The position numbers and the translations under genes were made by a program. A model generated the notes under the pieces. It had not been told where the DNA came from. It did no database searches and worked only from the letters and a program-made list of their open reading frames with translations. From Nocardioides zeae (GTDB lineage Bacteria; Actinomycetota; Actinomycetes; Propionibacteriales; Nocardioidaceae), in NCBI RefSeq assembly GCF_010686755.1, contig NZ_JAAGXA010000003.1, forward strand, positions 88,736 to 152,735: 64,000 nt of DNA. Direction: 5' to 3'. Within the stretch, counting starts at the first letter, position 1. Each line of letters begins with the position of its first letter. Shown here in pieces: positions 42,768-50,625 of this stretch.

Positions 42768-44672
42768 GTGACGACCACGACGACCGACGTGCACGACTCC
42801 GACGGTCCGCCCGTCCCCCGCTCCCCCGCCGACGTCGTCGACGCGAGCATCACGGCGGCGCTCCTGCACGGCGTCGAGGGACGGTACGCCGAGGCGATCG
42901 ACGTGCTGACCCGTGGCGCCGGCGACGTGGCCGGGTTCGGGGTCGTCGCCCTCGCGATGCGACGCGACTCCGGCGACCACGAGTTCGTCAGCCTCGTCGG
43001 CGACGAGGAGGCCCGGGCGCTGGTGCTGGGCAAGCACCTGCCGGCGGAGGCGCTCGTCGAGCAGACCACCGAGGCGGACGCGTGGGGTCCGCTGCGCTTC
43101 CTCCCCGCCGAGCGGGCCGTCCCCGCCGGGCTCGCGTGGACGCCCGACATCGAGAAGGCCGACCACCCCGACGCGTGGGACCCCGACGACTGGTTCTCCG
43201 CGTTGCTCCTGCGCCCCGACGGCGACGTGGTCGGCGTGCTCACGCTCGACGTGCCCTTCGACGGGCTCCGCCCCGACGCCGACACCCGGGCCCGGCTGGC
43301 CGACTACGTCGAGCGCACCGCGGCGGTGCTCGAGAACCTCGACCAGCGCCACCGGGTCGAGCAGCAGCTCGCCCTCGCGGCCGCCTCCCGCGAGGTCATC
43401 CGGCGCGCCGACCCCCGCCAGGGTGCCCGCGCGGTCGTCGAGGCCTGCGCGCCCGCCCTCGTCGACGCCCTCGGCGCCGACGCCGCCTGGTTCCACGTCG
43501 TCAACGGGCCGTCGGTCGTCGCGCGCCGCGGTGCGGGTGGCGGGGTCGATGCGGCCGCAGGCGCGGTCGGGGGCCGGCAGGTCTCCCTCAGCGAGGAGGT
43601 GGCGGCCCCCGAGGAGCTGCGGCTCCTCTCGCGCATCACGCGGCACCTGTGGTCGCACCAGGAGCTGCTCATGCGGAGCCTGTACTCGCGGTCGCACCCG
43701 GGGATCTCGGACGCCGACCTCGCCGCGGTCGACGCGTGGCTCGAGCGCGCCGGGGTCACCACGGTCCTCGTCGTGCCGCTCGGCACGCTCGACGAGCCGC
43801 TCGGCACGGTGGTCCTCGCGCGCAGCGGCCTGCAGCGCGACTGGAGCGACATCGAGGAGCAGGCGGCGCGGGACCTCGGCCGCGACCTCGGCGACGCGCT
43901 CCACACGGCGGCGGTGTTCGCCGAGAAGCGCGCGATGGTGGGCTACAAGGAGCAGCTGATCGCCACGGTCGCCCACGAGCTGCGGAACCCCATCACCGCG
44001 GTGCTCGGCAACCTCGACGTGCTCGCGGAGCTGATCGCACCCACCCCGCCGCTCGAGGCGTCCCGCCGGGCCGCCGAACGGATGCGGGCGCTCGTCGACG
44101 ACCTGCTCGCCCTGTCGGAGGCCGACGGGCCGCAGGCCGTGCCCACCGAGCCGGCCGCCTTCGACGAGGCCGTCGTCGAGACCGTCGACCTGCTGCGCAC
44201 GGTGGCCGCGGCCAAGGAGCAGACGCTCGTCGTCGCCGTGCCCTCCGACCCGGTCCCGGTGCTCGTGCCCCGGGGCGGGCTCGACCGCGTGCTCGGCAAC
44301 CTCGTGAGCAACGCGATCAAGTACACGCCCGCCGGCGGCACCGTCGTCGTCGACCTCGAGGCCGTGCCCGCGGCGAGCGAGAACCCGGCGACGGCCGTGC
44401 TGCGGGTCGTCGACACCGGCATCGGCATCGTGGAGGAGGAGATCGGCCGCGTCTTCAACGCCTTCGTGCGCTCCGACGACCCCCTGGCGCGGCGCGAGTC
44501 CGGGACCGGGCTGGGCCTCGCGATCGTCGCCCGCACGGTGCAGCGCGCCGGCGGGACCGTGCACGTCGACTCGGTCCACGGCGAGGGCAGCACCTTCACC
44601 GTGACGCTGCCGCTGGCTCCCACCCCGGCCACGCCGGCCCCGCCGGACGGCCCCGCCGGTGCGACCGGCTGA
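42768..44672 (+). CDS. GAF-domain sensor histidine kinase
   Basis: This 634-residue soluble kinase has two GAF-like regions (about residues 30-210 and 215-395). HisKA follows with TVAHELRNPITAVLGNL, then HATPase with N-box VLGNLVSNAIKYTPAGG, G1 VVDTGIGIVEEE and G2 SGTGLGLAIV. It carries no transmembrane segment. GGGGAGGGGA precedes the GTG at 42768; an upstream reading of the same frame to 42540 crosses the purF promoter and is rejected. No regulator gene is adjacent, so it is an orphan kinase. Confidence 0.88.
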   Translation: MTTTTTDVHDSDGPPVPRSPADVVDASITAALLHGVEGRYAEAIDVLTRGAGDVAGFGVVALAMRRDSGDHEFVSLVGDEEARALVLGKHLPAEALVEQTTEADAWGPLRFLPAERAVPAGLAWTPDIEKADHPDAWDPDDWFSALLLRPDGDVVGVLTLDVPFDGLRPDADTRARLADYVERTAAVLENLDQRHRVEQQLALAAASREVIRRADPRQGARAVVEACAPALVDALGADAAWFHVVNGPSVVARRGAGGGVDAAAGAVGGRQVSLSEEVAAPEELRLLSRITRHLWSHQELLMRSLYSRSHPGISDADLAAVDAWLERAGVTTVLVVPLGTLDEPLGTVVLARSGLQRDWSDIEEQAARDLGRDLGDALHTAAVFAEKRAMVGYKEQLIATVAHELRNPITAVLGNLDVLAELIAPTPPLEASRRAAERMRALVDDLLALSEADGPQAVPTEPAAFDEAVVETVDLLRTVAAAKEQTLVVAVPSDPVPVLVPRGGLDRVLGNLVSNAIKYTPAGGTVVVDLEAVPAASENPATAVLRVVDTGIGIVEEEIGRVFNAFVRSDDPLARRESGTGLGLAIVARTVQRAGGTVHVDSVHGEGSTFTVTLPLAPTPATPAPPDGPAGATG

Positions 44673-44690
44673 GAGCCGCGCCGTACGACG

Positions 44691-45167
44691 TCACATGCGG
44701 CTCTCGCCGTCCACGACGGCCTCGCGGATCCGCGTGTAGGTGCCGCACCGGCAGATGTTGCGGATGCCGTCGAGGTCGGCGTCCGTGATGGTGCGGCCCT
44801 CGCGACGGGCCTTGTTGACGAGCGCGACCGCCGCCATCACCTGGCCGGGCTGGCAGTAGCCGCACTGCGCGACGTCGTGCTCGAGCCAGGCCTCCTGCAT
44901 GGGGTGGAGCTCCGCGCCCACCGTCGCGGGCAACCCCTCGATGGTCGTCACCTCGTCGTCGGCCGCGAGGTCGCCGACGCGGACGGCGCACGGGTTGAAC
45001 GCACGCCCGTTGACGTGGGAGGTGCACGCCTTGCAGACGTTGATGCCGCAGCCGTACTTGGGGCCCGTGACCCCCAGCAGGTCGCGCAGCACCCACAGCA
45101 CGCGCACGTCGTCCTCGACGTCGACGGTCACGGTCTCGCCGTTGAGGCGGAAGGTCTGGGTCGGCAC
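44691..45167 (-). CDS. 2Fe-2S subunit of a molybdenum hydroxylase (IorA-like)
   Basis: The 158-residue small subunit has eight Cys for two 2Fe-2S clusters. The plant-type set is YGCGINVCKAC plus the Cys in FNPCAV, and the second set is CGYCQPGQ plus ICRCGTY. Electrons from the molybdopterin subunit pass through it. It resembles isoquinoline 1-oxidoreductase alpha and aldehyde dehydrogenase small subunits. It lies 33 bases after the large-subunit gene in the same operon, and no FAD subunit is present, as in the Ior class. Confidence 0.92.
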   Translation of the reverse strand: MPTQTFRLNGETVTVDVEDDVRVLWVLRDLLGVTGPKYGCGINVCKACTSHVNGRAFNPCAVRVGDLAADDEVTTIEGLPATVGAELHPMQEAWLEHDVAQCGYCQPGQVMAAVALVNKARREGRTITDADLDGIRNICRCGTYTRIREAVVDGESRM

Positions 45168-45200
45168 GGGGGCTCCTCGTCGGGGACTGTCGGTGGGTGG

Positions 45201-47573
45201 TCAGTAGGTGAGGCGCAGGCCGTTGGTCGGCGACGGCGGGATCGGCGGCTCGAACGTCTTCGGCTCGAACGCCAGCGGCTCGAGGTGGTTGATCGGGAAG
45301 TGGGTCGGCGTCGTGCCCGTCGCCCGGGCGTACGCGCAGGCGACGGCGGCGAAGGTCGCCGCGACGCCCGCCTCACCGGCGCCGCCCGGCTGCGGGCTCT
45401 CCGACGGCATGATGTGGACCTCCACCTCGGGCGGCGTGTTCCACTGCCGCGTGTAGAAGTAGTTGTCCCAGCTGGCCTCGAGGAAGTGGCCGTCCCGCAG
45501 GTGCAGGCTGGACGTGAGGGCGAGGGCGATGCCGTCGTTGATGCCGCCCTGCATCTGGGCCTCGAGGCCGCGCGGGTTGATGACGAGACCGGCGTCGACG
45601 GCGAAGACCACCTTGGTGACCCGCGGGCCGGTGACGGCGTCGCGGACCTGCCGCCCGACGGTCTCCGGCCGGCAGTCGATCTCGACGAGGCAGGCGGTCG
45701 CGCCCTTGTACTCCTTGTGGATCGCGATCCCCTGCGCCGTGCCGGGCTCCATCGTGCGACCCCAGCCGCCCTCCTCGGCGACCTTGTCGAGCACGGCCGC
45801 GACCCGCGGGTTGCGGGCGTGGGAGCGTCGGAACTCGTAGGGATCCTTGCCCACGGCGGCGGCGACCTGGTCGACGACGAGCTCGGAGGCGGCGCGCACG
45901 TCGGGCGAGTAGATGTTGCGCATCGAGCCGGTGTTGAAGCGCTGGTCCACCTCGGTGAGCGTCTGCACGACGGCGCCGAAGTTGTAGGGCACCTCCTGCG
46001 TCAGCAGGAAGACCGTCTCGCTGAACCCCAGGTTGCCGAGACCGGTGGGGAGGTCGGCGGCGAAGGCCGTGAGCGCGTCGCCCAGGCCGTGCCGGAAGTC
46101 CGTCTCGATGCTCGTGAGCGACTGCTGGAACGCGACGACCTCGTCACCGACGAGCACGGTGCGGATCCGCGAGGTGCACATCGGGTGCACCCGGCCGGCG
46201 CGGGCGTCGTCGGCGCGGTGCCACATCAGCTTCACCGGGACGCCCATCGCCTTGCTGATCCGCGCGGCCTCGAGCGCCCCGTCGAAGAAGAGCCGGCGGC
46301 CGAAGGACCCGCCGCCCTGCACGACGTTGACCGTCACCTTGTCCACGGGCAGCCCCACGGCCTCCGCGATCGCCGCCTGGGCGACGACGGGGGACTTGAG
46401 GGCCGACCAGATCTCGGCACGGTCCGAGCGCACGTCCGCCACCGCCGAGTTGGTGTCCATCGGGGAGTTGCTGCGGAAGTAGAACGTGACGTCGTGGTTC
46501 ACGGTCCGCGCCAGCAGGGGCAGGCTCGGGAGCTTCGGGAGGGGCAGCTGCGAGGCCTGCAGCCCCCGCAGCACGGTCTCGTCGGACTCGCCGGCGACCG
46601 GGCCGTCCTCCCACTGCGCCTCGACCGCACGCACGGCGTCGATGCACTGGCCGAACGTGCGCGCCCGGATCGCCACCCCGAAGTCCAGCTCGGCCACGTG
46701 GGTGACGCCGGGCATGTCGCGCACGGCGTCGAGGTTCTCGACCGACCGCAGCGTCCCGTTGAGGGTGGGCGCCCGGCACACCATCGTGGGCCAGGCGTCC
46801 TCGACCTGGAGGTCGGTCGCGTACTGCTTGCGACCCGTGATCGCGTCGCGGGCGTCGACCCGGTTCTGCGGGGTGCCGACGACCCGCCCCGCGGGCCGGT
46901 CGGGGAGCTGCACCTCGACGGCGCGGTCCTGGGCCACCGCCGCGTCGATCGTGAGCTCGGCGTAGGTGACCTGACGGCCGTCCGGTGCCTCGACGATGCC
47001 GCCGGCCTTGGTGACCAGCTGGTCGACGTTGTCGCCGAGCAGGCGGGCGGCGGCGGCGAGGAGCGCGCCGCGGGCGACCGCGGCGGCGACCCGCACGGGC
47101 GTGTACGTCGAGATGGTCGTGTTGGAGCCGCCCGTGAGCTGGTTGAACAACAGCTCGGGCCGAGCGGGCGCGAGCGAGATCCGCACCTTCTCCAGCGGGA
47201 GGTCGAGCTCCTCCGCGATGATCATCGCCGTCGAGGTCGTGATGCCCTGGCCGACCTCGGCGCGGGGCAGCGCGAACGACGCCCCGCCGTCCTCGTCGAT
47301 GCTGATGGTGATGAGCTGGCTCGTCGGCAGCGTGATGTGGGTCAGGAAGTCGTTGAGGTCGTAGATCTCCGCCGGTTGCGGCACCGTGGGGATGCCGTCG
47401 GCCGCCGCCGGCGGTTGCTCGAGGAACGGCGCGGCCGCCACGAGCGTCGCCCCGCCGAGCACGAAGCCGAGGAAGCCACGACGGCTGACCGTCCCGGTCC
47501 CCGTCGTGTCCCCTTCCGTCGCCGCCTGGTCCTGCCCGAGACCGGTCGAGCCGGCCGGACCTGTGATCGTCAC
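45201..47573 (-). CDS. Molybdopterin-binding large subunit (IorB-like), TAT-exported
   Basis: The 790-residue xanthine-dehydrogenase-family large subunit has a twin-arginine signal (SRRGFLGFVLGGATLVAA), so the folded enzyme should be exported. The molybdenum-cofactor stretch VVQGGGSFGRR and the C-terminal active-site loop GAGEAGVAATFAAV with the catalytic Glu are present. It oxidises an aldehyde or N-heterocycle; the substrate is unknown. The start is the GTG at 47573 with GGAGG four bases before it, not the GTG at 47612, which lies upstream of that ribosome site. Confidence 0.9.
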   Translation of the reverse strand: MTITGPAGSTGLGQDQAATEGDTTGTGTVSRRGFLGFVLGGATLVAAAPFLEQPPAAADGIPTVPQPAEIYDLNDFLTHITLPTSQLITISIDEDGGASFALPRAEVGQGITTSTAMIIAEELDLPLEKVRISLAPARPELLFNQLTGGSNTTISTYTPVRVAAAVARGALLAAAARLLGDNVDQLVTKAGGIVEAPDGRQVTYAELTIDAAVAQDRAVEVQLPDRPAGRVVGTPQNRVDARDAITGRKQYATDLQVEDAWPTMVCRAPTLNGTLRSVENLDAVRDMPGVTHVAELDFGVAIRARTFGQCIDAVRAVEAQWEDGPVAGESDETVLRGLQASQLPLPKLPSLPLLARTVNHDVTFYFRSNSPMDTNSAVADVRSDRAEIWSALKSPVVAQAAIAEAVGLPVDKVTVNVVQGGGSFGRRLFFDGALEAARISKAMGVPVKLMWHRADDARAGRVHPMCTSRIRTVLVGDEVVAFQQSLTSIETDFRHGLGDALTAFAADLPTGLGNLGFSETVFLLTQEVPYNFGAVVQTLTEVDQRFNTGSMRNIYSPDVRAASELVVDQVAAAVGKDPYEFRRSHARNPRVAAVLDKVAEEGGWGRTMEPGTAQGIAIHKEYKGATACLVEIDCRPETVGRQVRDAVTGPRVTKVVFAVDAGLVINPRGLEAQMQGGINDGIALALTSSLHLRDGHFLEASWDNYFYTRQWNTPPEVEVHIMPSESPQPGGAGEAGVAATFAAVACAYARATGTTPTHFPINHLEPLAFEPKTFEPPIPPSPTNGLRLTY

Positions 47574-47727
47574 TGTTCCTCCGAGAGCGTCGGCCGGCGC
47601 GCCCGTGGGCACCGCCGGGTCGTCACTCCCTCCCTGATCCCCACGGTCACACCTGCGGCGGGGCGACCCAACCCGCAGGCGCCCACGATGTGGCGCAGGT
47701 CACTGTGCGGTCTGCACAAGCACCCGC

Positions 47728-48984
47728 TCAGTCGACGAGGCCGAGGCGGTACGCCGCGAGAGCCAGCGCCAGCTCGGCGGGCGGAGCGCCCTCCCCCAGC
47801 AGCCCACCGGTGAGCCGCTGCACCCGGCGGAGCCGGTTGAGCACGGTGTTGCGGTGGCAGGGCAGCGCCCGTGCGGTGGCGGTGGGCGACCCGCCGGTGC
47901 GCATCCACGCCTCCAGCGTGTCGAGGAGCGCCCGCGACTCGTCGGCGGGCAGCGCGAGCAGCGGGTCCAGCCAGTGCCGGGCGAGCCGCGCCGCGATCGC
48001 GGGCGCGGCCAGCACCAGGGCGTCGGGCAGGGCCTCGTCGAACGCGACCACCGGCAGGCCGCGGGCCGCGGCGATGCGCTGCGCCGCCACCGCCTGGCCG
48101 AACGCCTCCTCCGCGTGCCCCAGTTCCGGGACCACCGCGGAGATCCCCGTCGCGCCGACATCGGCCGTCGCGAGTGCGGCGCCGACGGCGTCGGCCTGCC
48201 CGCCGGGGGCCTCGACGACCCCGACGAGGCCGGCCGCGCGTCGTACCCAGCTCGAGCGGTGACCCGCCACCCGCAGGTGCGTCTCGGCGCGACGACCGGC
48301 CTCGGGAGCCGCGTCGGCGGGCGCGACGACCACGACGCACGGTCCCGGTGCCAGGTCGAGCACGCGGGCGGCCTCCGCCGCGAAGGCCGCCTCGGCGCCG
48401 CGGCCGGCGAGCAGGTCCTCCCAGAGGGCGGTACGGCGCTGCTCGTGCACCCTGATCGCCGAGGCCTCCGCCTGGTGGTACGCCGCGGCCACCGCCGCCG
48501 AGGTGCTGTCCACCACGGCCCACAGCGCCGTGCCGAGCTCCCGCGTCTCCCGGGCCTCGAGGATGCCGTCGGCCTGGTCGAGGAGGTCGTCCCAGATGAG
48601 CCGGCCGCCCATGCGGAACGAGCGCAGCACGTCGTCGAGGGGCAACCCCTGCTCGGCGCGGCGACGGCCGGTGGCGCGGGCCGCGTCGTACCGGTCGACC
48701 GACGGGCCGCGGCCGTCCGGTCCCCTGCCGTCCGGTCCCCTGCCGTCCGGTCCCCTGCTGTCGGGTCCCCTGCCGTCCGGGGCGAGGCCGAGCTCGACGG
48801 CGAGCAGCTGCAGCACGCGCGCGACGTTGTCCACGCACGAGGCGCGCAGGTCCTCGACCGGGACGACGGGCAGGTCGACGTAGCCGGCGTTCTCCGCGCG
48901 GATGGTGGCGACCAGCCGGTCCGCGAGCGGACCCACCCGCTCGGCCCGGTGCCGCTCGAGGAGGTCCGCCGCGACCGGCCGCAC
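47728..48984 (-). CDS. PucR-like helix-turn-helix regulator
   Basis: The 418-residue regulator ends with the PucR C-terminal HTH_30 domain (ARALPCHRNTVLNRLRRVQRLTG). A GGDEF-like middle region and an N-terminal domain precede it. A hydrophilic repeat of GRGPD units lies near residues 69-92, encoded by a 15-bp tandem repeat. PucR proteins often regulate purine or amine catabolism, and here the Ior-type hydroxylase operon begins 154 bases downstream on the same strand, a plausible target. The GTG at 48984 lies two bases after the dipeptidase stop. Confidence 0.85.
   Translation of the reverse strand: MRPVAADLLERHRAERVGPLADRLVATIRAENAGYVDLPVVPVEDLRASCVDNVARVLQLLAVELGLAPDGRGPDSRGPDGRGPDGRGPDGRGPSVDRYDAARATGRRRAEQGLPLDDVLRSFRMGGRLIWDDLLDQADGILEARETRELGTALWAVVDSTSAAVAAAYHQAEASAIRVHEQRRTALWEDLLAGRGAEAAFAAEAARVLDLAPGPCVVVVAPADAAPEAGRRAETHLRVAGHRSSWVRRAAGLVGVVEAPGGQADAVGAALATADVGATGISAVVPELGHAEEAFGQAVAAQRIAAARGLPVVAFDEALPDALVLAAPAIAARLARHWLDPLLALPADESRALLDTLEAWMRTGGSPTATARALPCHRNTVLNRLRRVQRLTGGLLGEGAPPAELALALAAYRLGLVD
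48716..48780. repeat. 15-bp in-frame tandem repeat inside the PucR gene
   Basis: About 4.3 copies of TCCGGTCCCCTGCCG (plus strand) encode repeated GRGPD. A period divisible by three keeps the frame, so copy-number change would alter linker length only. Confidence 0.85.
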
Positions 48985-48986
48985 CG

Positions 48987-50360
48987 TCAGGCCCGGGAGT
49001 CCGAGCGAGCCAGGCGGGCGAGCAGCAGCGTCTCGGCGAGCAGCACCCGCTCGAACTCCGCGAGGTGGAGGCCCTCGTTCGCGCCGTGGGCGCGGGTGTC
49101 GGGGTCCTCGACGCCGGTGACGAGCACGGCGGCCCGCGGGAACGCCTCGAGGAACTCGGCGATGAACGGGATCGATCCCCCGACGCCCATGTCGACCGGC
49201 GCGGTGCCGTCCCACGCGTCGGCGAAGGCGCCGCGGGCGACGTCGTAGACCGGGCCGGTGGCGTCGATCTGGGTCGCCTCACCCGTGTCGACGAGGGTGA
49301 CGGTGAGCTGGGCGCCCCACGGCACGTGGGCCTCGAGGTGGGCGCGGAGGGCGGCGAGCGCGCGCTCCGCGGTGTCGCCGGGGGCGATCCGCATCGAGAT
49401 CTTCGCGCGGGCCGCCGGGACGAGCGTGTTGGAGGCGCCGTCCACCTTCGGGGCGTCGAGGCCGGTGATGCTGAGGGCGGGCTTCGTCCAGAGTCGCTCG
49501 ACGGCCGAGCCGGTGCCGATGAGCTCGACGCCGGGCGCGACCCCGGACTCGGCGCGCAGCCGGTCCTCGGGGTAGTCGACGTCGGCCGCCGGACCCGCGT
49601 GGAGCCCCGCTACCGCCACGTCGCCCGCGTCGTCGTGGAGCGTCGCGACGAGCCGGGACAGCGCGATGAGCGCGTCGGGGACGAGGCCGCCCCACATGCC
49701 CGAGTGCACGGCGTGGGTCAGCGTGCGCACCTCGACGTCGACGCGCACGAGACCCCGGAGGCTGGTCGTCAGGGCCGGGACGCCGATGTCCCAGTTGGTG
49801 GAGTCGGCGATGACGATGACGTCGGCGGCGAGGTCGTCGTGGTGGGCCGCGAGCAGGGCCGGGAGCGTGTCGGAGCCGACCTCCTCCTCGCCCTCGACGA
49901 AGACCGTGACGCCGACCCCGAGGTCGTCGCCGAGCGCCCGGATCGCGCCGAGGTGGGCCGCGATCCCGGCCTTGTCGTCGGCGGCGCCCCGGCCGAACAG
50001 GCGCGGACCGGCGGGCGAGTCGGCCTCCGTGGGCTCCCAGGGCGGCGTCGCCCAGTCGGCGTGGTCGCCCTCCGGCTGCACGTCGTGGTGCGCGTAGAGC
50101 AGCACCGTCGGGGCCCCCGCGGGCGCCGGGCGGGACGCGATGACCGCCGGGGCGCCGCCGTCCGCGGACACGACGCGGGTGTCCAGACCCTCGGCCTCCA
50201 GGAGGGCGGCGACGGCGGCCGCGCTGCGACGCACGTCCTCGGCCCGCTCCGGGTCCGCGCTCACCGACGGGATCCGCACGAGGTCCTCGAGGTCGGCGCG
50301 GACGCCAGGGAGGACGTCCGCGACGCGCTGGCGCAGCTGGTCGAGAGTGGGGTCGCTCAT
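48987..50360 (-). CDS. M20-family dipeptidase/metallopeptidase
   Basis: The 457-residue zinc peptidase has the M20 motifs LLYAHHDVQPEG (first metal His and catalytic Asp), GRGAADDKAG (bridging Asp), EGEEEVGSDT (catalytic Glu) and HAVHSGMWGG in the dimerisation domain. It resembles carnosinase-like dipeptidases, cytosolic. A -10 box TAGGGT on the minus strand (plus 50368-50373) lies seven bases ahead of the ATG at 50360, so it is leaderless. It is divergent from the retron. Confidence 0.92.
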   Translation of the reverse strand: MSDPTLDQLRQRVADVLPGVRADLEDLVRIPSVSADPERAEDVRRSAAAVAALLEAEGLDTRVVSADGGAPAVIASRPAPAGAPTVLLYAHHDVQPEGDHADWATPPWEPTEADSPAGPRLFGRGAADDKAGIAAHLGAIRALGDDLGVGVTVFVEGEEEVGSDTLPALLAAHHDDLAADVIVIADSTNWDIGVPALTTSLRGLVRVDVEVRTLTHAVHSGMWGGLVPDALIALSRLVATLHDDAGDVAVAGLHAGPAADVDYPEDRLRAESGVAPGVELIGTGSAVERLWTKPALSITGLDAPKVDGASNTLVPAARAKISMRIAPGDTAERALAALRAHLEAHVPWGAQLTVTLVDTGEATQIDATGPVYDVARGAFADAWDGTAPVDMGVGGSIPFIAEFLEAFPRAAVLVTGVEDPDTRAHGANEGLHLAEFERVLLAETLLLARLARSDSRA

Positions 50361-50367
50361 GACGTCG

Positions 50368-50373
50368 ACCCTA
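50368..50373 (-). promoter_or_regulatory. -10 box TAGGGT for the leaderless M20 dipeptidase gene
   Basis: The minus strand reads TAGGGT, seven bases, ATG (50360). The same hexamer serves the divergent retron at 50405. Confidence 0.6.
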
Positions 50374-50404
50374 CTGATCGGGCGCGGGCGCGGCGGCTCG
50401 GCGC

Positions 50405-50410
50405 TAGGGT
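50405..50410 (+). promoter_or_regulatory. -10 box TAGGGT of the retron
   Basis: TAGGGT ends six bases before 50417, the first base of the a1 repeat, so the expected transcript would begin exactly at a1. No clear -35 element is visible. Confidence 0.6.
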
Positions 50411-50416
50411 CGCCGC

Positions 50417-50587
50417 GTGCGGCAGCGCTCTCTCGAGACGGTCAACCGGTGCGCGTCACCGGTCGACCTCCCCGGGGCTACCCCGGGGACCACCGGCACG
50501 TCCGGGCACTCCACCGCGCGCGGCTCGCTGCGCTCCGCTGCAGGTCTCCGCGCGCACGACGGGACAGGTCGAGGGCCGCTGCCGCAC
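50417..50587 (+). ncRNA. Putative retron msr-msd RNA
   Basis: The segment is bounded by an 11-bp perfect inverted repeat: GTGCGGCAGCG (50417-50427, a1) and CGCTGCCGCAC (50577-50587, a2). Inside are two compact hairpins of msr type. One pairs 50441-50451 with 50457-50467 (ten of eleven paired, five-base loop). The other pairs 50469-50477 with 50481-50489 (nine perfect pairs, three-base loop). A longer msd-type stem pairs GTCC (50500-50503) with GGAC (50562-50565) and GCGCGCGG (50516-50523) with 50548-50555. The order a1, msr hairpins, msd stem, a2, then RT gene 39 bases on is the classical retron layout. The branching guanosine and exact msDNA ends cannot be read from sequence alone. Confidence 0.75.
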
Positions 50588-50625
50588 ACCTTCACCGCCG
50601 TTGCGCCCGCGACCCCCGCGCACCG

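Noticed and set aside
44877..47813. 978-codon plus-strand frame over the Ior genes
   Set aside because: It is antisense to two well-supported subunits with intact Fe-S and molybdenum motifs.
50140..50625. Upstream extension of the reverse transcriptase frame
   Set aside because: It would run through the divergent dipeptidase gene and the msr-msd RNA; the GTG at 50626 is where similarity to RTs plausibly begins.
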